Shown: positions 1 through 14,385, counted from the first letter of the stretch. The stretch: DNA of 64,000 bases from Hydractinia symbiolongicarpus (GCF_029227915.1 NC_079878.1:31275501-31339500), one strand, 5' to 3'. Program-made: numbers and translations. Notes: generated by a model not told the origin, from the letters alone.

Positions 1-281
1 TACCCTGTGAGTAAACTCATTTCCAGAACGATTTTTTAAATTATCTTTTCACCACTAAAACGCATGAGACTTGTATTCTTCAAAAATGTTGTCATTTTTG
101 ATGAGACGCGGAATAAAAGAAGTTTAATCGCCGGCAAACGAAAACCCGCGATTTCCCGTAAATCCCGGACTCGGCCGTATAGTCAAAAGTATACAAAGAA
201 AATAGCCAGGGATTAAACTCATTTCCCGAACGATTTTTTAAAGTATTTTTTCATCACTAAAACGCATGAGACTTGTAGTTT

Positions 282-303
282 TCAAAAATGTTTTCATTTT
301 TGA
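282..303. repeat. Conserved inverted repeat (hairpin) of the satellite monomer, example copy
   Basis: The half-sites tcaaaaatg (282-290) and catttttga (295-303) are perfect reverse complements around a TTTT loop, giving a 9-bp stem. The same arrangement recurs in nearly every monomer of both arms. A frequent variant changes the first base of the left half-site core (ttaaaaatg) and leaves a single G-T or mismatch. The structure could extrude as a short cruciform or be a dyad protein-binding site; neither is shown by sequence alone. Confidence 0.85.
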
Positions 304-465
304 TGAGACGCGGAATAAAAGAAGTTTAATCGCCGGCAAACTAAAACCCGCGATTTACCGTAAATCGCGAACTCGGCCTGTATAGTCAAAAGTATACAAA
401 GAAAGTACCCTGCGAGTAAACTCATTTCCAGAACGATTTTTTAAATTATCTTTTCACCACTAAAA

Positions 466-2495
466 CGCATGAGACTTGCAGTCTTCAAAAATGTTTTCAT
501 TTTTGATGAGACGCTGAATAAAAGAAGTTTAATCGCCGGCAAACGATAACCCGCGAATTCCCGAAAATCCCGGACTCGGCTCGTATAGCCAAAAGTATAC
601 AAAGAAAGAACCCAGGGAGTAATTTCAATTCCCGAACGATTATTTAAATTATTTTTTCACAACAAAAACGCATGAGACTTGTAGTTTTCAAAAATGTTTT
701 CATTTTTGATGAGACGCTGAATAAAAGAAGTTTAATTGCCGGCAAACGAAAACCCGCGCATTCCCGTAAATCCCGGGCTTGGCCCGTATAGTCGAATGTA
801 TACAAAGAAAGTACCCTGTCAGTACACTCATTTCCAGAACGAATTTTGAAATTATCTTTTCTCCACTAAAACGCATGAGACTTGAAATTTTTAAAAATGT
901 TTTCATTTTTGATGAGACGCGGAATAAAAGAAGTTTAATCGCTGGCAAACAAAAACCCGCGATTTCCCATAAATCCCGGACTCGGCCCGTATAGTCAATA
1001 TTATACAAAGAAAATACCAAGGGAGTAAACTCATTTCCCGAACGATTTTTTGAATTATTTTTTCACCACTAAAACGCATGAGACTTGTAGTTTTCAAAAA
1101 TGTTTTCATTTTTGATGAGACGCGGAATAAAAGAAGTTTAATCGCCGGCAAACGAAAACCCGCGATTTCCCGTAAATCCCGAACTCGGCCTGTATAATCA
1201 AAAGTATACAAAGAAAGTACCCTGCGAGTAAACGCATTTCCAGAACGATTTTTTAAATTATCTTTTCACCACTAAAACGCATGAGACTTGTAGTTTTCAA
1301 AAATGTTTTCATTTTTGATGAAAGGCTGAATAAAAGAAGTTTAATCGCCGGCAAACGATAACCCGCGAATTCTTGTTAATCCCGGACTCGGCTCGTATAG
1401 CCAAAACTATACAAAGAAAATACCCAGGGAGTAATTTCAATTCCCGAACGATTTTTTAAATTATTTTTTCACAACAAAAACGCATGAGACTTGCAGTCTT
1501 CAAAAATGTTTTCATTTTTGATGAGACGTTGAATAAAAGAAGTTTAATCGCCGGCAAACGATAACCCGCGAATTCCCGAAAATCCCGGACTCGGCTCGTA
1601 TAGCCAAAAGTATACAAAGAAAGTACCCAGGGAGTAATTTCAATTCCCGAACGATTATTTAAATTATTTTTTCACAACAAAAACGCATGAGACTTGTAGT
1701 TTTCAAAAATGTTTTCATTTTTGATGAGACGCTGAATAAAAGAAGTTTAATTGCCGGCAAACGAAAACCCGCGCATTCCCGTAAATCCCGGGCTTGGCCC
1801 GTATAGTCGAATGTATACAAAGAAAGTACCCTGTCAGTACACTCATTTCCAGAACGAATTTTGAAATTATCTTTTCTCCACTAAAACGCATGAGACTTGA
1901 AATTTTTAAAAATGTTTTCATTTTTGATGAGACGCGGAATAAAAGAAGTTTAATCGCTGGCAAACGAAAACCCGCGATTTCCCATAAATCCCGGACTCGG
2001 CCCGTATAGTCAATATTATACAAAGAAAATACCAAGGGAGTAAACTCATTTCCCGAACGATTTTTTGAATTATTTTTTCACCACTAAAACGCATGAGACT
2101 TGTAGTTTTCAAAAATGTTTTCATTTTTGATGAGACGCGGAATAAAAGAAGTTTAATCGCCGGCAAACGAAAACCCGCGATTTCCCGTAAATCCCGAACT
2201 CGGCCTGTATAATCAAAAGTATACAAAGAAAGTACCCTGCGAGTAAACGCATTTCCAGAACGATTTTTTAAATTATCTTTTCACCACTAAAACGCATGAG
2301 ACTTGTAGTTTTCAAAAATGTTTTCATTTTTGATGAAAGGCTGAATAAAAGAAGTTTAATCGCCGGCAAACGATAACCCGCGAATTCTTGTTAATCCCGG
2401 ACTCGGCTCGTATAGCCAAAACTATACAAAGAAAATACCCAGGGAGTAATTTCAATTCCCGAACGATTTTTTAAATTATTTTTTCACAACAAAAA
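466..2495. repeat. Higher-order repeat: two tandem copies of a 5-monomer (1,015 bp) unit
   Basis: Copy one is 466-1480 and copy two 1481-2495. Both begin with the rare variant cttgcagtcttc and contain, at exactly 1,015 bp spacing, the same succession of variants: gataacccgcgaattcccg, a monomer with cttgaaatttttaaaaatg, one with cctgtataatc, and one with gatgaaaggctg plus gaattcttgttaatc. Only a few base differences separate the copies. Confidence 0.85.
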
Positions 2496-2901
2496 CGCAT
2501 GAGACTTGTAGTTTTCAAAAATGTTTTCATTTTTGATGAGACGCGGAATAAAAGAAGTTTAATCGCCGGCAAACGAAAACCCGCGATTTCCCGTAAATCC
2601 CGAACTCGGCCTGTATAATCAAAAGTATACAAAGAAAGTACCCTGCGAGTAAACGCATTTCCAGAACGATTTTTTAAATTATCTTTTCACCACTAAAACG
2701 CATGAGACTTGTAGTTTTCAAAAATGTTTTCATTTTTGATGAAAGGCTGAATAAAAGAAGTTTAATCGCCGGCAAACGATAACCCGCGAATTCTTGTTAA
2801 TCCCGGACTCGGCTCGTATAGCCAAAACTATACAAAGAAAATACCCAGGGAGTAATTTCAATTCCCGAACGATTTTTTAAATTATTTTTTCACAACAAAA
2901 A
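2090..2901. repeat. Higher-order repeat: 2-monomer (406 bp) tandem duplication
   Basis: The pair of monomers at 2090-2495 is repeated at 2496-2901. The shared markers are cctgtataatc followed by gatgaaaggctg and gaattcttgttaatc. The first pair is also the end of the 5-monomer unit upstream, so the duplication happened after or together with that amplification. Confidence 0.8.
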
Positions 2902-5743
2902 CGCATGAGACTTGTAGTTTTCAAAAATGTTTTCATTTTTGATGAGACGCTGAATAAAAGAAGTTTAATCGCCGGCAAACGAAAACCCGCGCATTCCCGT
3001 AAATCCTGGACTCGGCCCGTATAGCCAAAGGTATACAAAGAAAGTACCCAGGGAGTAAACTCATTTCCCGAACGATTTTTTAAATTATTTTTTCACCACT
3101 AAAACGCATGACACTTGTAGTTTTCAAAAATGTTTTCATTTTTGATGAGACGCTGAATAAAAGAAGTTTAATCGCCGGCAAACAAAAACCCGCGATTTCT
3201 CGTAAATCCCAGGCTTGGCCCGTATAGTCGAATATATACGAAGAAATTACCCTGTAAGTAAACTCCTTTCCAGAACGATTTTTTAAATTATCTTTTCACC
3301 ACTAAAACGCATGAGACTTGTAGTCTTCAAAAATGTTTTCATTTTTGATGAGACGCGGAATAAAAGAAGTTTAATCGCCGGCAAACGAAAACCCGCGATT
3401 TCCCGTAAATCCCGGACTCGGCCGTATAGTCAAAAGTATACAAAGAAAATAGCCAGGGATTAAACTCATTTCCCGAACGATTTTTTAAAGTTTTTTTTCA
3501 TCACTAAAACGCATGAGACTTGTAGTTTTCAAAAATGTTTTAATTTTTGATGAGACGCTTAATGAAAGAGGTTTAATCGCCGGCAAACAAAAAACCCGCG
3601 ATTTCCCGTAAATCCTGGGCTTGGCCCGTATAGTCGAATGTATACGAAGAAAGTACCCTGTGAGTAAACTCATTTCCAGAACGAATTTTTGAATTATTTT
3701 TTCACCACTAAAACGCATAAGACTTGTAGTTTTCAAAAATGTTTTCATTTTTGATGAGACGCGGAATAAAAGAAGTTTAATCGCCGGCAAACGAAAACCC
3801 GCGATTTCCCGTTAATCGCGAACTCGGCCTGTATAGTCAAAAGTATACAAAGAAAGTACCCTGCGAGTAAACTCATTTCCAGAACGATTTTTTAAATTAT
3901 CTTTTCACCACTAAAACGCATGAGACTTGTAGTTTTTAAAAATGTTTTCATTTTTGATGAGAGGCTGAATAAAAGAAGTTTAATCGCCGGCAAACGATAA
4001 CCCGCGAATTCCCGAAAATCCCGGACTCGGCTCGTATAGCCAAAAGTATACAAAGAAAGTACCCAGGGAGTAATTTCAATTCCCGAACGATTATTTACAT
4101 TATTTTTTCACAACAAAAACGCATGAGACTTGTAGTTTTCAAAAATGTTTTCATTTTTGATGAGACGCTGAATAAAAGAAGTTTAATCGCCGGCAAACGA
4201 AAACCCGCGCATTCCCGTAAATCCCGGACTCGGCCCGTATAGCCAAAAGTATACAAAGAAAGTACCCAGGGAGTAAACTCATTTCCCGAACGATTTTTTA
4301 AATTATTTTTTCACCACTAAAACGCAAGACACTTGTAGTTTTTAAAAATGTTTTCATTTTTGATGAGAGGCTGAATAAAAGAAGTTTAATCGCCGACAAA
4401 CAAAAACCCGCGATTTCCCGTAAATCCCGGGCTTGGCCCGTATAGTCCAATATATACGAAGAAATTACCCTGTGAGTAAACTCATTTCCAGAACGATTTT
4501 TTAAATTATCTTTTCACCACTAAAACGCATGAGACTTGTAGTTTTTAAAAATGTTTTCATTTTTGATGAGACGCTGAATAAAAGATGTTTAATCGCCGGA
4601 AAACGAAAACCCGCGATTTCCCGTAAATCCCGTGCTTGGCCCGTATAGTCGAGTATATACAAAGAAAGTACCCTGTGAGTAAACTCATTTCAAGAAAGAT
4701 TTTTTAAATTATCTTTTCACCACTAAAACGCATGAGACTTGTAGTTTTCAAAAATGTTTTCATTTTTGATGAGACGCTGAATAAAAGAAGTTTAATCGCC
4801 GGCAAACGAAAACCCGCGCATTCCCGTAAATCCCGGACTCGGCCCGTATAGCCAAAAGTATACAAAGAAAGTACCCAGGGAGTAAACTCATTTCCCGAAC
4901 GATTTTTTAAATTATTTTTTCACCACTAAAACGCAAGACACTTGTAGTTTTTAAAAATGTTTTCATTTTTGATGAGACGCTGAATAAAAGAAGTTTAATC
5001 GCCGACAAAAAAAACCCCGCGATTTCCCGTAAATCCCGGGCTTGGCCCGTATAGTCCAATATATACGAAGAAATTACCCTGTGAGTAAACTCATTTCCAG
5101 AACGATTTTTTAAATTATCTTTTCACCACTAAAACGCATGAGACTTGTAGTTTTTAAAAATGTTTTCATTTTTGATGAGACGCTGAATAAAAGATGTTTA
5201 ATCGCCGGAAAACGAAAACCCGCGATTTCCCGTAAATCCCGTGCTTGGCCCGTATAGTCGAGTATATACAACGAAAGTACCCTGTGAGTAAACTCATTTC
5301 CAGAACGATTTTTTAAATTATCCTTTCACCACTAAAACGCATGAGACTTGTAGTTTTCAAAAATGTTTTCATTTTTGATGAGACGCTGAATAAAAGAAGT
5401 TTAATCGCCGGCAAACGAAAACCCGCGACTTCCCGTAAATCCCAGACTCGGCCCGTATAGTCAAAAGTATACAAAGAAAATACCCAGGGAGTAAACTCAT
5501 TTCCCGAACGATTTTTTAAAGTATTTTTTCATCACTAAAACGCATGAGACTTGTAGTTTTCAAAAATGTTTTCATTTTTGATGAGACGCGGAATAAAAGA
5601 AGTTTAATCGCCGGCAAACGAAAACCCGAGATTTCCCGTAAATCGCAAACTCGGCCTCTATAGTCAAAAGTATACAAAGAAAGTACCCTGCGAGTAAACT
5701 CATTTCCAGAACGATTTTTTAAATTATCTTTTCACCACTAAAA

Positions 5744-8350
5744 CGCATGAGACTTGCAGTCTTCAAAAATGTTTTCATTTTTGATGAGACGCTGAATAAA
5801 AGAAGTTTAATCGCCGGCAAACGATAACCCGCGAATTCCCGAAAATCCCGGACTCGGCTCGTATAGCCAAAAGTATACAAAGAAAGTACCCAGGGAGTAA
5901 TTTCAATTCCCGAACGATTATTTAAATTATTTTTTCACAACAAAAACGCATGAGACTTGTAGTTTTCAAAAATGTTTTCATTTTTGATGAGACGCTGAAT
6001 AAAAGAAGTTTAATCGCCGGCAAACGAAAACCCGCGCATTCCCGTAAATCCCGGACTCGGCCCGTATAGCCAAAAGTATACAAAGAAAGTACCCAGGGAG
6101 TAAACTCATTTCCCAAACGATTTTTTAAATTATTTTTTCACCACTAAAACGCATGACACTTGTAGTTTTCAAAAATGTTTTCATTTTTGATGAGACGCTG
6201 AATAAAAGAAGTTTAATCGCCGACAAACAAAAACCCGCGATTTCCCGTAAATCCCGGGCTTAGCCCGTATGTTCGAATATATACGAAGAAATTACCCTCT
6301 GAGTAAACTCATTTCCAGAACGATTTTTTAAATTATTTTTTCACCACTAAAACGCATGAGACTTGTAGTTTTCAAAAATGTTTTCATTTTTGATGAGACG
6401 CTGAATAAAAGAAGTTTAATCGCCGGCAAACGAAAACCCGCGCATTCCCGTAAATCCCGGACTCGGCCCGTATAGCCAAAAGTATACAAAGAAAGTACCC
6501 AGGGAGTAAACTCATTTCCCGAACGATTTTTTAAATTATTTTTTCACCACTAAAACGCATGACACTTGTAGTTTTCAAAAATGTTTTCATTTTTGATGAG
6601 ACGCTGAATAAAAGAAGTTTAATCGCCGACAAACAAAAACCCGCGATTTCCCGTAAATCCCGGGCTTGGCCCGTATAGTCCAATATATACGAAGAAATTA
6701 CCCTGTGAGTAAACTCATTTCCAGAACGATTTTTTAAATTATCTTTTCACCACTAAAACGCATGAGACTTGTAGTTTTCAAAAATGTTTTCATTTTTGAT
6801 GAGACGCTGAATAAAAGATGTTTAATCGCCGGAAAACGAAAACCCGCGATTTCCCGTAAATCCCGTGCTTGGCCCGTATAGTCGAGTATATACAAAGAAA
6901 GTACCCTGTGAGTAAACTCATTTCCAGAACGATTTTTAAATTATCTTTACACCACTAAAACGCATGAGACTTGTAGTTTTCAAAAATGTTTTCATTTTTG
7001 ATGAGACGCTGATTGAAAGAAGTTTAATCGCCGGCAAACGAAAACCCGCGATTTCCCGTAAATCCCGTGCTTGGCCCGTATATTCGAGTATATACAAAGA
7101 AAGTAACCTGTGAGTAAACTCATTTCCAGAACGATTTTTTAAATTATCTTTTCACCACTAAAACGCATGAGACTTGCAGTCTTCAAAAATGTTTTCATTT
7201 TTGATGAGACGCTGAATAAAAGAAGTTTAATCGCCGGCAAACGATAACCCGCGAATTCCCGAAAATCCCGGACTCGGCTCGTATAGCCAAAAGTATACAA
7301 AGAAAGTACCCAGGGAGTAATTTCAATTCCCGAACGATTATTTAAATTATTTTTTCACAACAAAAACGCATGAGACTTGTAGTTTTCAAAAATGTTTTCA
7401 TTTTTGATGAGACGCTAAATAAAAGAAGTTTAATCGCCGGCAAACGAAAACCCGCGCATTCCCGTAAATCCCGGACTCGGCCCGTATAGCCAAAAGTATA
7501 CAAAGAAAGTACCCAGGGAGTAAACTCATTTCCCAAACGATTTTTTAAATTATTTTTTCACCACTAAAACGCATGACACTTGTAGTTTTCAAAAATGTTT
7601 TCATTTTTGATGAGACGCTGAATAAAAGAAGTTTAATCGCCGGCAAACGAAAACCCGCGCATTCCCGTAAATCCCGGACTCGGCCCGTATAGCCAAAAGT
7701 ATACAAAGAAAGTACCCAGGGAGTAAACTCATTTCCCGAACGATTTTTTAAATTATTTTTTCACCACTAAAACGCATGACACTTGTAGTTTTCAAAAATG
7801 TTTTCATTTTTGATGAGACGCTGAATAAAAGAAGTTTAATCGCCGACAAACAAAAACCCGCGATTTCCCGTAAATCCCGGGCTTGGCCCGTATAGTCCAA
7901 TATATACGAAGAAATTACCCTGTGAGTAAACTCATTTCCAGAACGATTTTTTAAATTATCTTTTCACCACTAAAACGCATGAGACTTGTAGTTTTCAAAA
8001 ATGTTTTCATTTTTGATGAGACGCTGAATAAAAGATGTTTAATCGCCGGAAAACGAAAACCCGCGATTTCCCGTAAATCCCGTGCTTGGCCCGTATAGTC
8101 GAGTATATACAAAGAAAGTACCCTGTGAGTAAACTCATTTCCAGAACGATTTTTAAATTATCTTTACACCACTAAAACGCATGAGACTTGTAGTTTTCAA
8201 AAATGTTTTCATTTTTGATGAGACGCTGATTGAAAGAAGTTTAATCGCCGGCAAACGAAAACCCGCGATTTCCCGTAAATCCCGTGCTTGGCCCGTATAT
8301 TCGAGTATATACAAAGAAAGTAACCTGTGAGTAAACTCATTTCCAGAACG
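5744..8350. repeat. Nested higher-order repeats of about 1,420 and 1,217 bp
   Basis: The segment beginning at 5744 (marker cttgcagtcttc) recurs at 7164, an offset of 1,420 bp or seven monomers less one base, for about 0.47 kb. Sequence from about 6.41 kb recurs from about 7.63 kb at an offset of 1,217 bp, or six monomers less one base. The odd base is a shared one-base deletion in the T-run near 6930 (cgatttttaaatt). Limits are read by eye and approximate. Confidence 0.7.
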
Positions 8351-10613
8351 ATTTTTTAAATTATCCTTTCACCACTAAAACGCATGAGACTTGTAGTCTT
8401 CAAAAATGTTTTCATTTTTGATGAGACGCTGAATAAAAGAAGTTTAATCGCCGGCAAACGAAAACCCGCGACTTCCCGTAAATCCCGGACTCGGCCCGTA
8501 TAGTCAAAAGTATACAAAGAAAATACCCAGGGAGTAAACTCATTTCCCGAACGATTTTTTAAAGTATTTTTTCATCACTAAAACGCATGAGACTTGTAGT
8601 TTTCAAAAATGTTTTCATTTTTGATGAGACACGGAATAAAAGAAGTTTAATCGCCGGCAAACTAAAACCCGCGATTTCCCGTAAATCGCGAACTCGGCCT
8701 GTATAGTCAAAAGTATACAAAGAAAGTACCCTGCGAGTAAACACATTTTCAGAACGATTTTTTAAATTATCTTTTCACCACTAAAACGCATGAGACTTGC
8801 AGTCTTCAAAAATGTTTTCATTTTTGATGAGACGCTGAATAAAAGAAGTTTAATCGCCGGCAAACGATAACCCGCGAATTCCCGAAAATCCCGGACTCGG
8901 CTCGTATAGCCAAAAGTATACAAAGAAAGTACCCAGGGAGTAATTTCAATTCCCGAACGATTACTTAAATTATTTTTTCACAACAAAAACGCATGAGACT
9001 TGTAGTTTTCAAAAATGTTTTCATTTTTGATGAGACACTGAATAAAAGAAGTTTAATCGCCGGCAAACGAAAACCCGCGCATTCTCGTAAATCCCGGGCT
9101 TGGCCCGTATAGTCGAATGTATACAAAGAATGTACCCTGTCAGTACACTCATTTCCAGAACGAATTTTGAAATTATCTTTTCTCCACTAAAACGCATGAG
9201 ACTTGTAATTTTTAAAAATGTTTTCATTTTTGATGAGACGCGGAATAAAAGAAGTTTAATCGCTGGCAAACGAAAACCCGCGATTTCCCATAAATCCCGG
9301 ACTCGGCCCGTATAGTCAATATTATACAAAGAAAATACCAAGGGAGTAAACTCATTTCCCGAACGATTTTTTGAATTATTTTTTCACCACTAAAACGCAT
9401 GAGACTTGTAGTTTTCAAAAATGTTTTCATTTTTGATGAGACGCGGAATAAAAGAAGTTTAATCGCCGGCAAACGAAAACCCGCGATTTCCCGTAAATCC
9501 CGCACTCGGCCTGTATAATCAAAAGTATACAAAGAAAGTACCCTGCGAGTAAACGCATTTCCAGAACGATTTTTTAAATTATCTTTTCACCACTAAAACG
9601 CATGAGACTTGTAGTTTTCAAAAATGTTTTCATTTTTGATGAGAGGCTGAATAAAAGAAGTTTAATCGCCGGCAAACGATAACCCGCGAATTCTTGTTAA
9701 TCCCGGACTCGGCTCGTATAGCCAAAACTATACAAAGAAAGTACCCAGGGAGTAATTTCAATTCCCGAACGATTTTTTAAATTATTTTTTCACAACAAAA
9801 ACGCATGAGACTTGTAGTTTTCAAAAATGTTTTCATTTTTGATGAGACGCTGAATAAAAGAAGTTTAATCGCCGGCAAACGAAAACCCGCGCATTCCCGT
9901 AAATCCCGGACTCGGCCCGTATAGCCAAAAGTATACAAAGAAAGTACCCAGTGAGTAAACTCATTTCCCGAACGATTTTTTAAATTATTTTATCACCACT
10001 AAAACGCATGACACTTGTAGTTTTCAAAAATGTTTTCATTTTTGATGAGACGCTGAATAAAAGAAGTTTAATCGCCGGCAAACAAAAACCCGCAATTTCC
10101 CGTAAATCCCGGGCTTGGCCCGTATAGTCGAATATATACGAAGAAATTACCCTGTGAGTAAACTCCTTTCCAGAACGATTTTTTAAATTATCTTTTCACC
10201 ACTAAAACGCATGAGACTTGTAATTTTTAAAAATGTTTTCATTTTTGATGAGACGCGGAATAAAAGAAGTTTAATCGCCGGCAAACGAAAACCCGCGATT
10301 TCCCGTAAATCCCGGACTCGGCCCATATAGTCAATAGTATACAAAGAAAGTACCAAGGGAGTAAACTCATTTCCCGAACGATTTTTTGAATTATTTTTTC
10401 ACCACTAAAACGCATGAGACTTGTAGTTTTTAAAAATGTTTTCATTTTTGATGAGACGCGGAATAAAAGAAGTTTAATCGCCGGCAAACGAAAACCCGCG
10501 ATTTCCCGTAAATCCTGGACTCGGCCCGTATAGTCAAAAGTATACAAAGAAAGTACCCAGGGAGTAAACTCATTTCCCAAACGATTTTTTAAATTATTTT
10601 TTCACCACTAAAA

Positions 10614-10733
10614 CGCATGAGACTTGTAGTTTTCCCGTGCTTGGCCCGTAAAGTCGAGTATATACAAAGAAAGTACCCTGAGAGTAAACTCATTTCCAGA
10701 ACGATTTTTTAAATTACCTTTTCACCACTAAAA
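10614..10733. repeat. Truncated 120-bp monomer, copy 1 (83-bp internal deletion)
   Basis: Anchor spacing drops from 203 to 120 bp. The left part runs to cttgtagttttc and then joins directly to ccgtgcttggcccg, removing the inverted repeat, the A-rich stretch and the first cccgcg/cccgtaa region (83 bp). Confidence 0.9.
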
Positions 10734-13700
10734 CGCATGAGACTTGTAGTCTTCAAAAATGTTTTCATTTTTGATGAGACGCGGAATAAAAGAAGTTTAA
10801 TCGCCGGCAAACGAAAACCCGCGATTTCCCGTAAATCCCGGACTCGGCCGTATAGTCAAAAGTATACAAAGAAAATAGCAAGGGATTAAACTCATTTCCT
10901 GAACGACTTTTTAAAGTATTTTTTCATCACTAAAACGCATGAGACTTGTAGTTTTCAAAAATGTTTTCATTTTTGATGAGACGCTGAATAAAAGAAGTTT
11001 AATCGCCGACAAACAAAAACCCGCGATTTCCCGTAAATCCCGGGCTTGGCCCGTATAGTCCAATATATACGAAGAAATTACCCTGTGAGTAAACTCATTT
11101 CCAGAACGATTTTTTAAATTATCTTTTCACCACTAAAACGCATGAGACTTGTAGTTTTCAAAAATGTTTTCATTTTTGATGAGACGCTGAATAAAAGATG
11201 TTTAATCGCCGGAAAACGAAAACCCGCGATTTCCCGTAAATCCCGTGCTTGGCCCGTATAGTCGAGTATATACAAAGAAAGTACCCTGTGAGTAAACTCA
11301 TTTCCAGAACGATTTTTAAATTATCTTTACACCACTAAAACGCATGAGACTTGTAGTTTTCAAAAATGTTTTCATTTTTGATGAGACGCTGATTGAAAGA
11401 AGTTTAATCGCCGGCAAACGAAAACCCGCGATTTCCCGTAAATCCCGTGCTTGGCCCGTATATTCGAGTATATACAAAGAAAGTAAACTGTGAGTAAACT
11501 CATTTCCAGAACGATTTTTTAAATTATCCTTTCACCACTAAAACGCATGAGACTTGTAGTCTTCAAAAATGTTTTCATTTTTGATGAGACGCTGAATAAA
11601 AGAAGTTTAATCGCCGGCAAACAAAAACCCGCGACTTCCCGTAAATCCCGGACTCGGCCCGTATAGTCAAAAGTATACAAAGAAAATACCCAGGGAGTAA
11701 ACTCATTTCCAGAACGATTTTTTAAAGTATTTTTTCATCACTAAAACGCATGAGACTTGTAGTTTTCAAAAATGTTTTCATTTTTGATGAGACACGGAAT
11801 AAAAGAAGTTTAATCGCCGGCAAACTAAAACCCGCGATTTCCCGTAAATCGCGAACTCGGCCTGTATAGTCAAAAGTATACAAAGAAAGTACCCTGCGAG
11901 TAAACTCATTTTCAGAACGATTTTTTAAATTATCTTTTCACCACTAAAACGCATGAGACTTGCAGTCTTCAAAAATGTTTTCATTTTTGATGAGACGCTG
12001 AATAAAAGAAGGTTAATCGCCGGCAAACGATAACCCGCGAATTCCCGAAAATCCCGGACTTGGCTCGTATAGCCAAAAGTATAAAAAGAAAGTACCCAGG
12101 GAGTAATTTCAATTCCCGAACGATTACTTAAATTATTTTTTCACAACAAAAACGCATGAGACTTGTAGTTTTCAAAAATGTTTTCATTTTTGATGAGACA
12201 CTGAATAAAAGAAGTTTAATCGCCGGCAAACGAAAACCCGCGCATTCTCGTAAATCCCGGGCTTGGCCCGTATAGTCGAATGTATACAAAGAATGTACCC
12301 TGTCAGTACACTCATTTCCAGAACGAATTTTGAAATTATCTTTTCTCCACTAAAACGCATGAGACTTGTAATTTTTAAAAATGTTTTCATTTTTGATGAG
12401 ACGCGGAATAAAAGAAGTTTAATCGCTGGCAAACGAAAACCCGCGATTTCCCATAAATCCCGGACTCGGCCCGTATAGTCAATATTATACAAAGAAAATA
12501 CCAAGGGAGTAAACTCATTTCCCGAACGATTTTTTGAATTATTTTTTCACCACTAAAACGCATGAGACTTGTAGTTTTCAAAAATGTTTTCATTTTTGAT
12601 GAGACGCTGAATAAAAGAAGTTTAATCGCCGGCAAACGATAACCCGCGAATTCCCGAAAATCCCGGACTCGGCTCGTATAGCCAAAAGTATACAAAGAAA
12701 GTACCCAGGGAGTAATTTCAATTCCCGAACGATTACTTAAATTATTTTTTCACAACAAAAACGCATGAGACTTGTAGTTTTCAAAAATGTTTTCATTTTT
12801 GATGAGACACTGAATAAAAGAAGTTTAATCGCCGGCAAACGAAAACCCGCGCATTCTCGTAAATCCCGGGCTTGGCCCGTATAGTCGAATGTATACAAAG
12901 AATGTACCCTGTCAGTACACTCATTTCCAGAACGAATTTTGAAATTATCTTTTCTCCACTAAAACGCATGAGACTTGTAATTTTTAAAAATGTTTTCATT
13001 TTTGATGAGACGCGGAATAAAAGAAGTTTAATCGCTGGCAAACGAAAACCCGCGATTTCCCATAAATCCCGGACTCGGCCCGTATAGTCAATATTATACA
13101 AAGAAAATACCAAGGGAGTAAACTCATTTCCCGAACGATTTTTTGAATTATTTTTTCACCACTAAAACGCATGAGACTTGTAGTTTTCAAAAATGTTTTC
13201 ATTTTTGATGAGACGCGGAATAAAAGAAGTTTAATCGCCGGCAAACGAAAACCCGCGATTTCCCGTAAATCCCCCACTCGGCCTGTATAATCAAAAGTAT
13301 ACAAAGAAAGTACCCTGCGAGTAAACGCATTTCCAGAACGATTTTTTAAATTATCTTTTCACCACTAAAACGCATGAGACTTGTAGTTTTCAAAAATGTT
13401 TTCATTTTTGATGAGAGGCTGAATAAAAGAAGTTTAATCGCCGGCAAACGATAACCCGCGAATTCTTGTTAATCCCGGACTCGGCTCGTATAGCCAAAAC
13501 TATACAAAGAAAGTACCCAGGGAGTAATTTCAATTCCCGAACGATTTTTTAAATTATTTTTTCACAACAAAAACGCATGAGACTTGTAGTTTTCAAAAAT
13601 GTTTTCATTTTTGATGAGACGCTGAATAAAAGAAGTTTAATCGCCGGCAAACGAAAACCCGCGCATTCCCGTAAATCCCGGACTCGGCCCGTATAGCCAA

Positions 13701-14385
13701 AAGTATACAAAGAAAGTACCCAGTGAGTAAACTCATTTCCCGAACGATTTTTTAAATTATTTTTTCACCACTAAAACGCATGACACTTGTAGTTTTCAAA
13801 AATGTTTTCATTTTTGATGAGACGCTGAATAAAAGAAGTTTAATCGCCGGCAAACAAAAACCCGCAATTTCCCGTAAATCCCGGGCTTGGCTCGTATAGT
13901 CGAATATATACGAAGAAATTACCCTGTGAGTAAACTCCTTTCCAGAACGATTTTTTAAATTATCTTTTCACCACTAAAACGCATGAGACTTGTAATTTTT
14001 AAAAATGTTTTCATTTTTGATGAGACGCGGAATAAAAGAAGTTTAATCGCCGGCAAACGAAAACCCGCGATTTCCCGTAAATCCCGGACTCGGCCCATAT
14101 AGTCAATAGTATACAAAGAAAGTACCAAGGGAGTAAACTCATTTCCCGAACGATTTTTTGAATTATTTTTTCACCACTAAAACGCATGAGACTTGTAGTT
14201 TTCAAAAATGTTTTCATTTTTGATGAGACGCGGAATAAAAGAAGTTTAATCGCCGGCAAACGAAAACCCGCGATTTCCCGTAAATCCTGGACTCGGCCCG
14301 TATAGTCAAAAGTATACAAAGAAAGTACCCAGGGAGTAAACTCATTTCCCAAACGATTTTTTAAATTATTTTTTCACCACTAAAA

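Noticed and set aside
779-994. Plus-strand 65-71 codon frames (for example starting MARIVECIQRK or MRLVVFKNVF)
   Set aside because: They are the complement-strand counterpart of the same satellite frames and are repeated dozens of times with the monomer. There is no sign of a gene.
7000-7035. Hammerhead-like core (ttgatgag, then tgattgaaag) in some monomers
   Set aside because: The invariant C of CUGAUGA is U here, the bases between gatgag and gaaag do not form stem II, and most monomers lack GAAA at that place.
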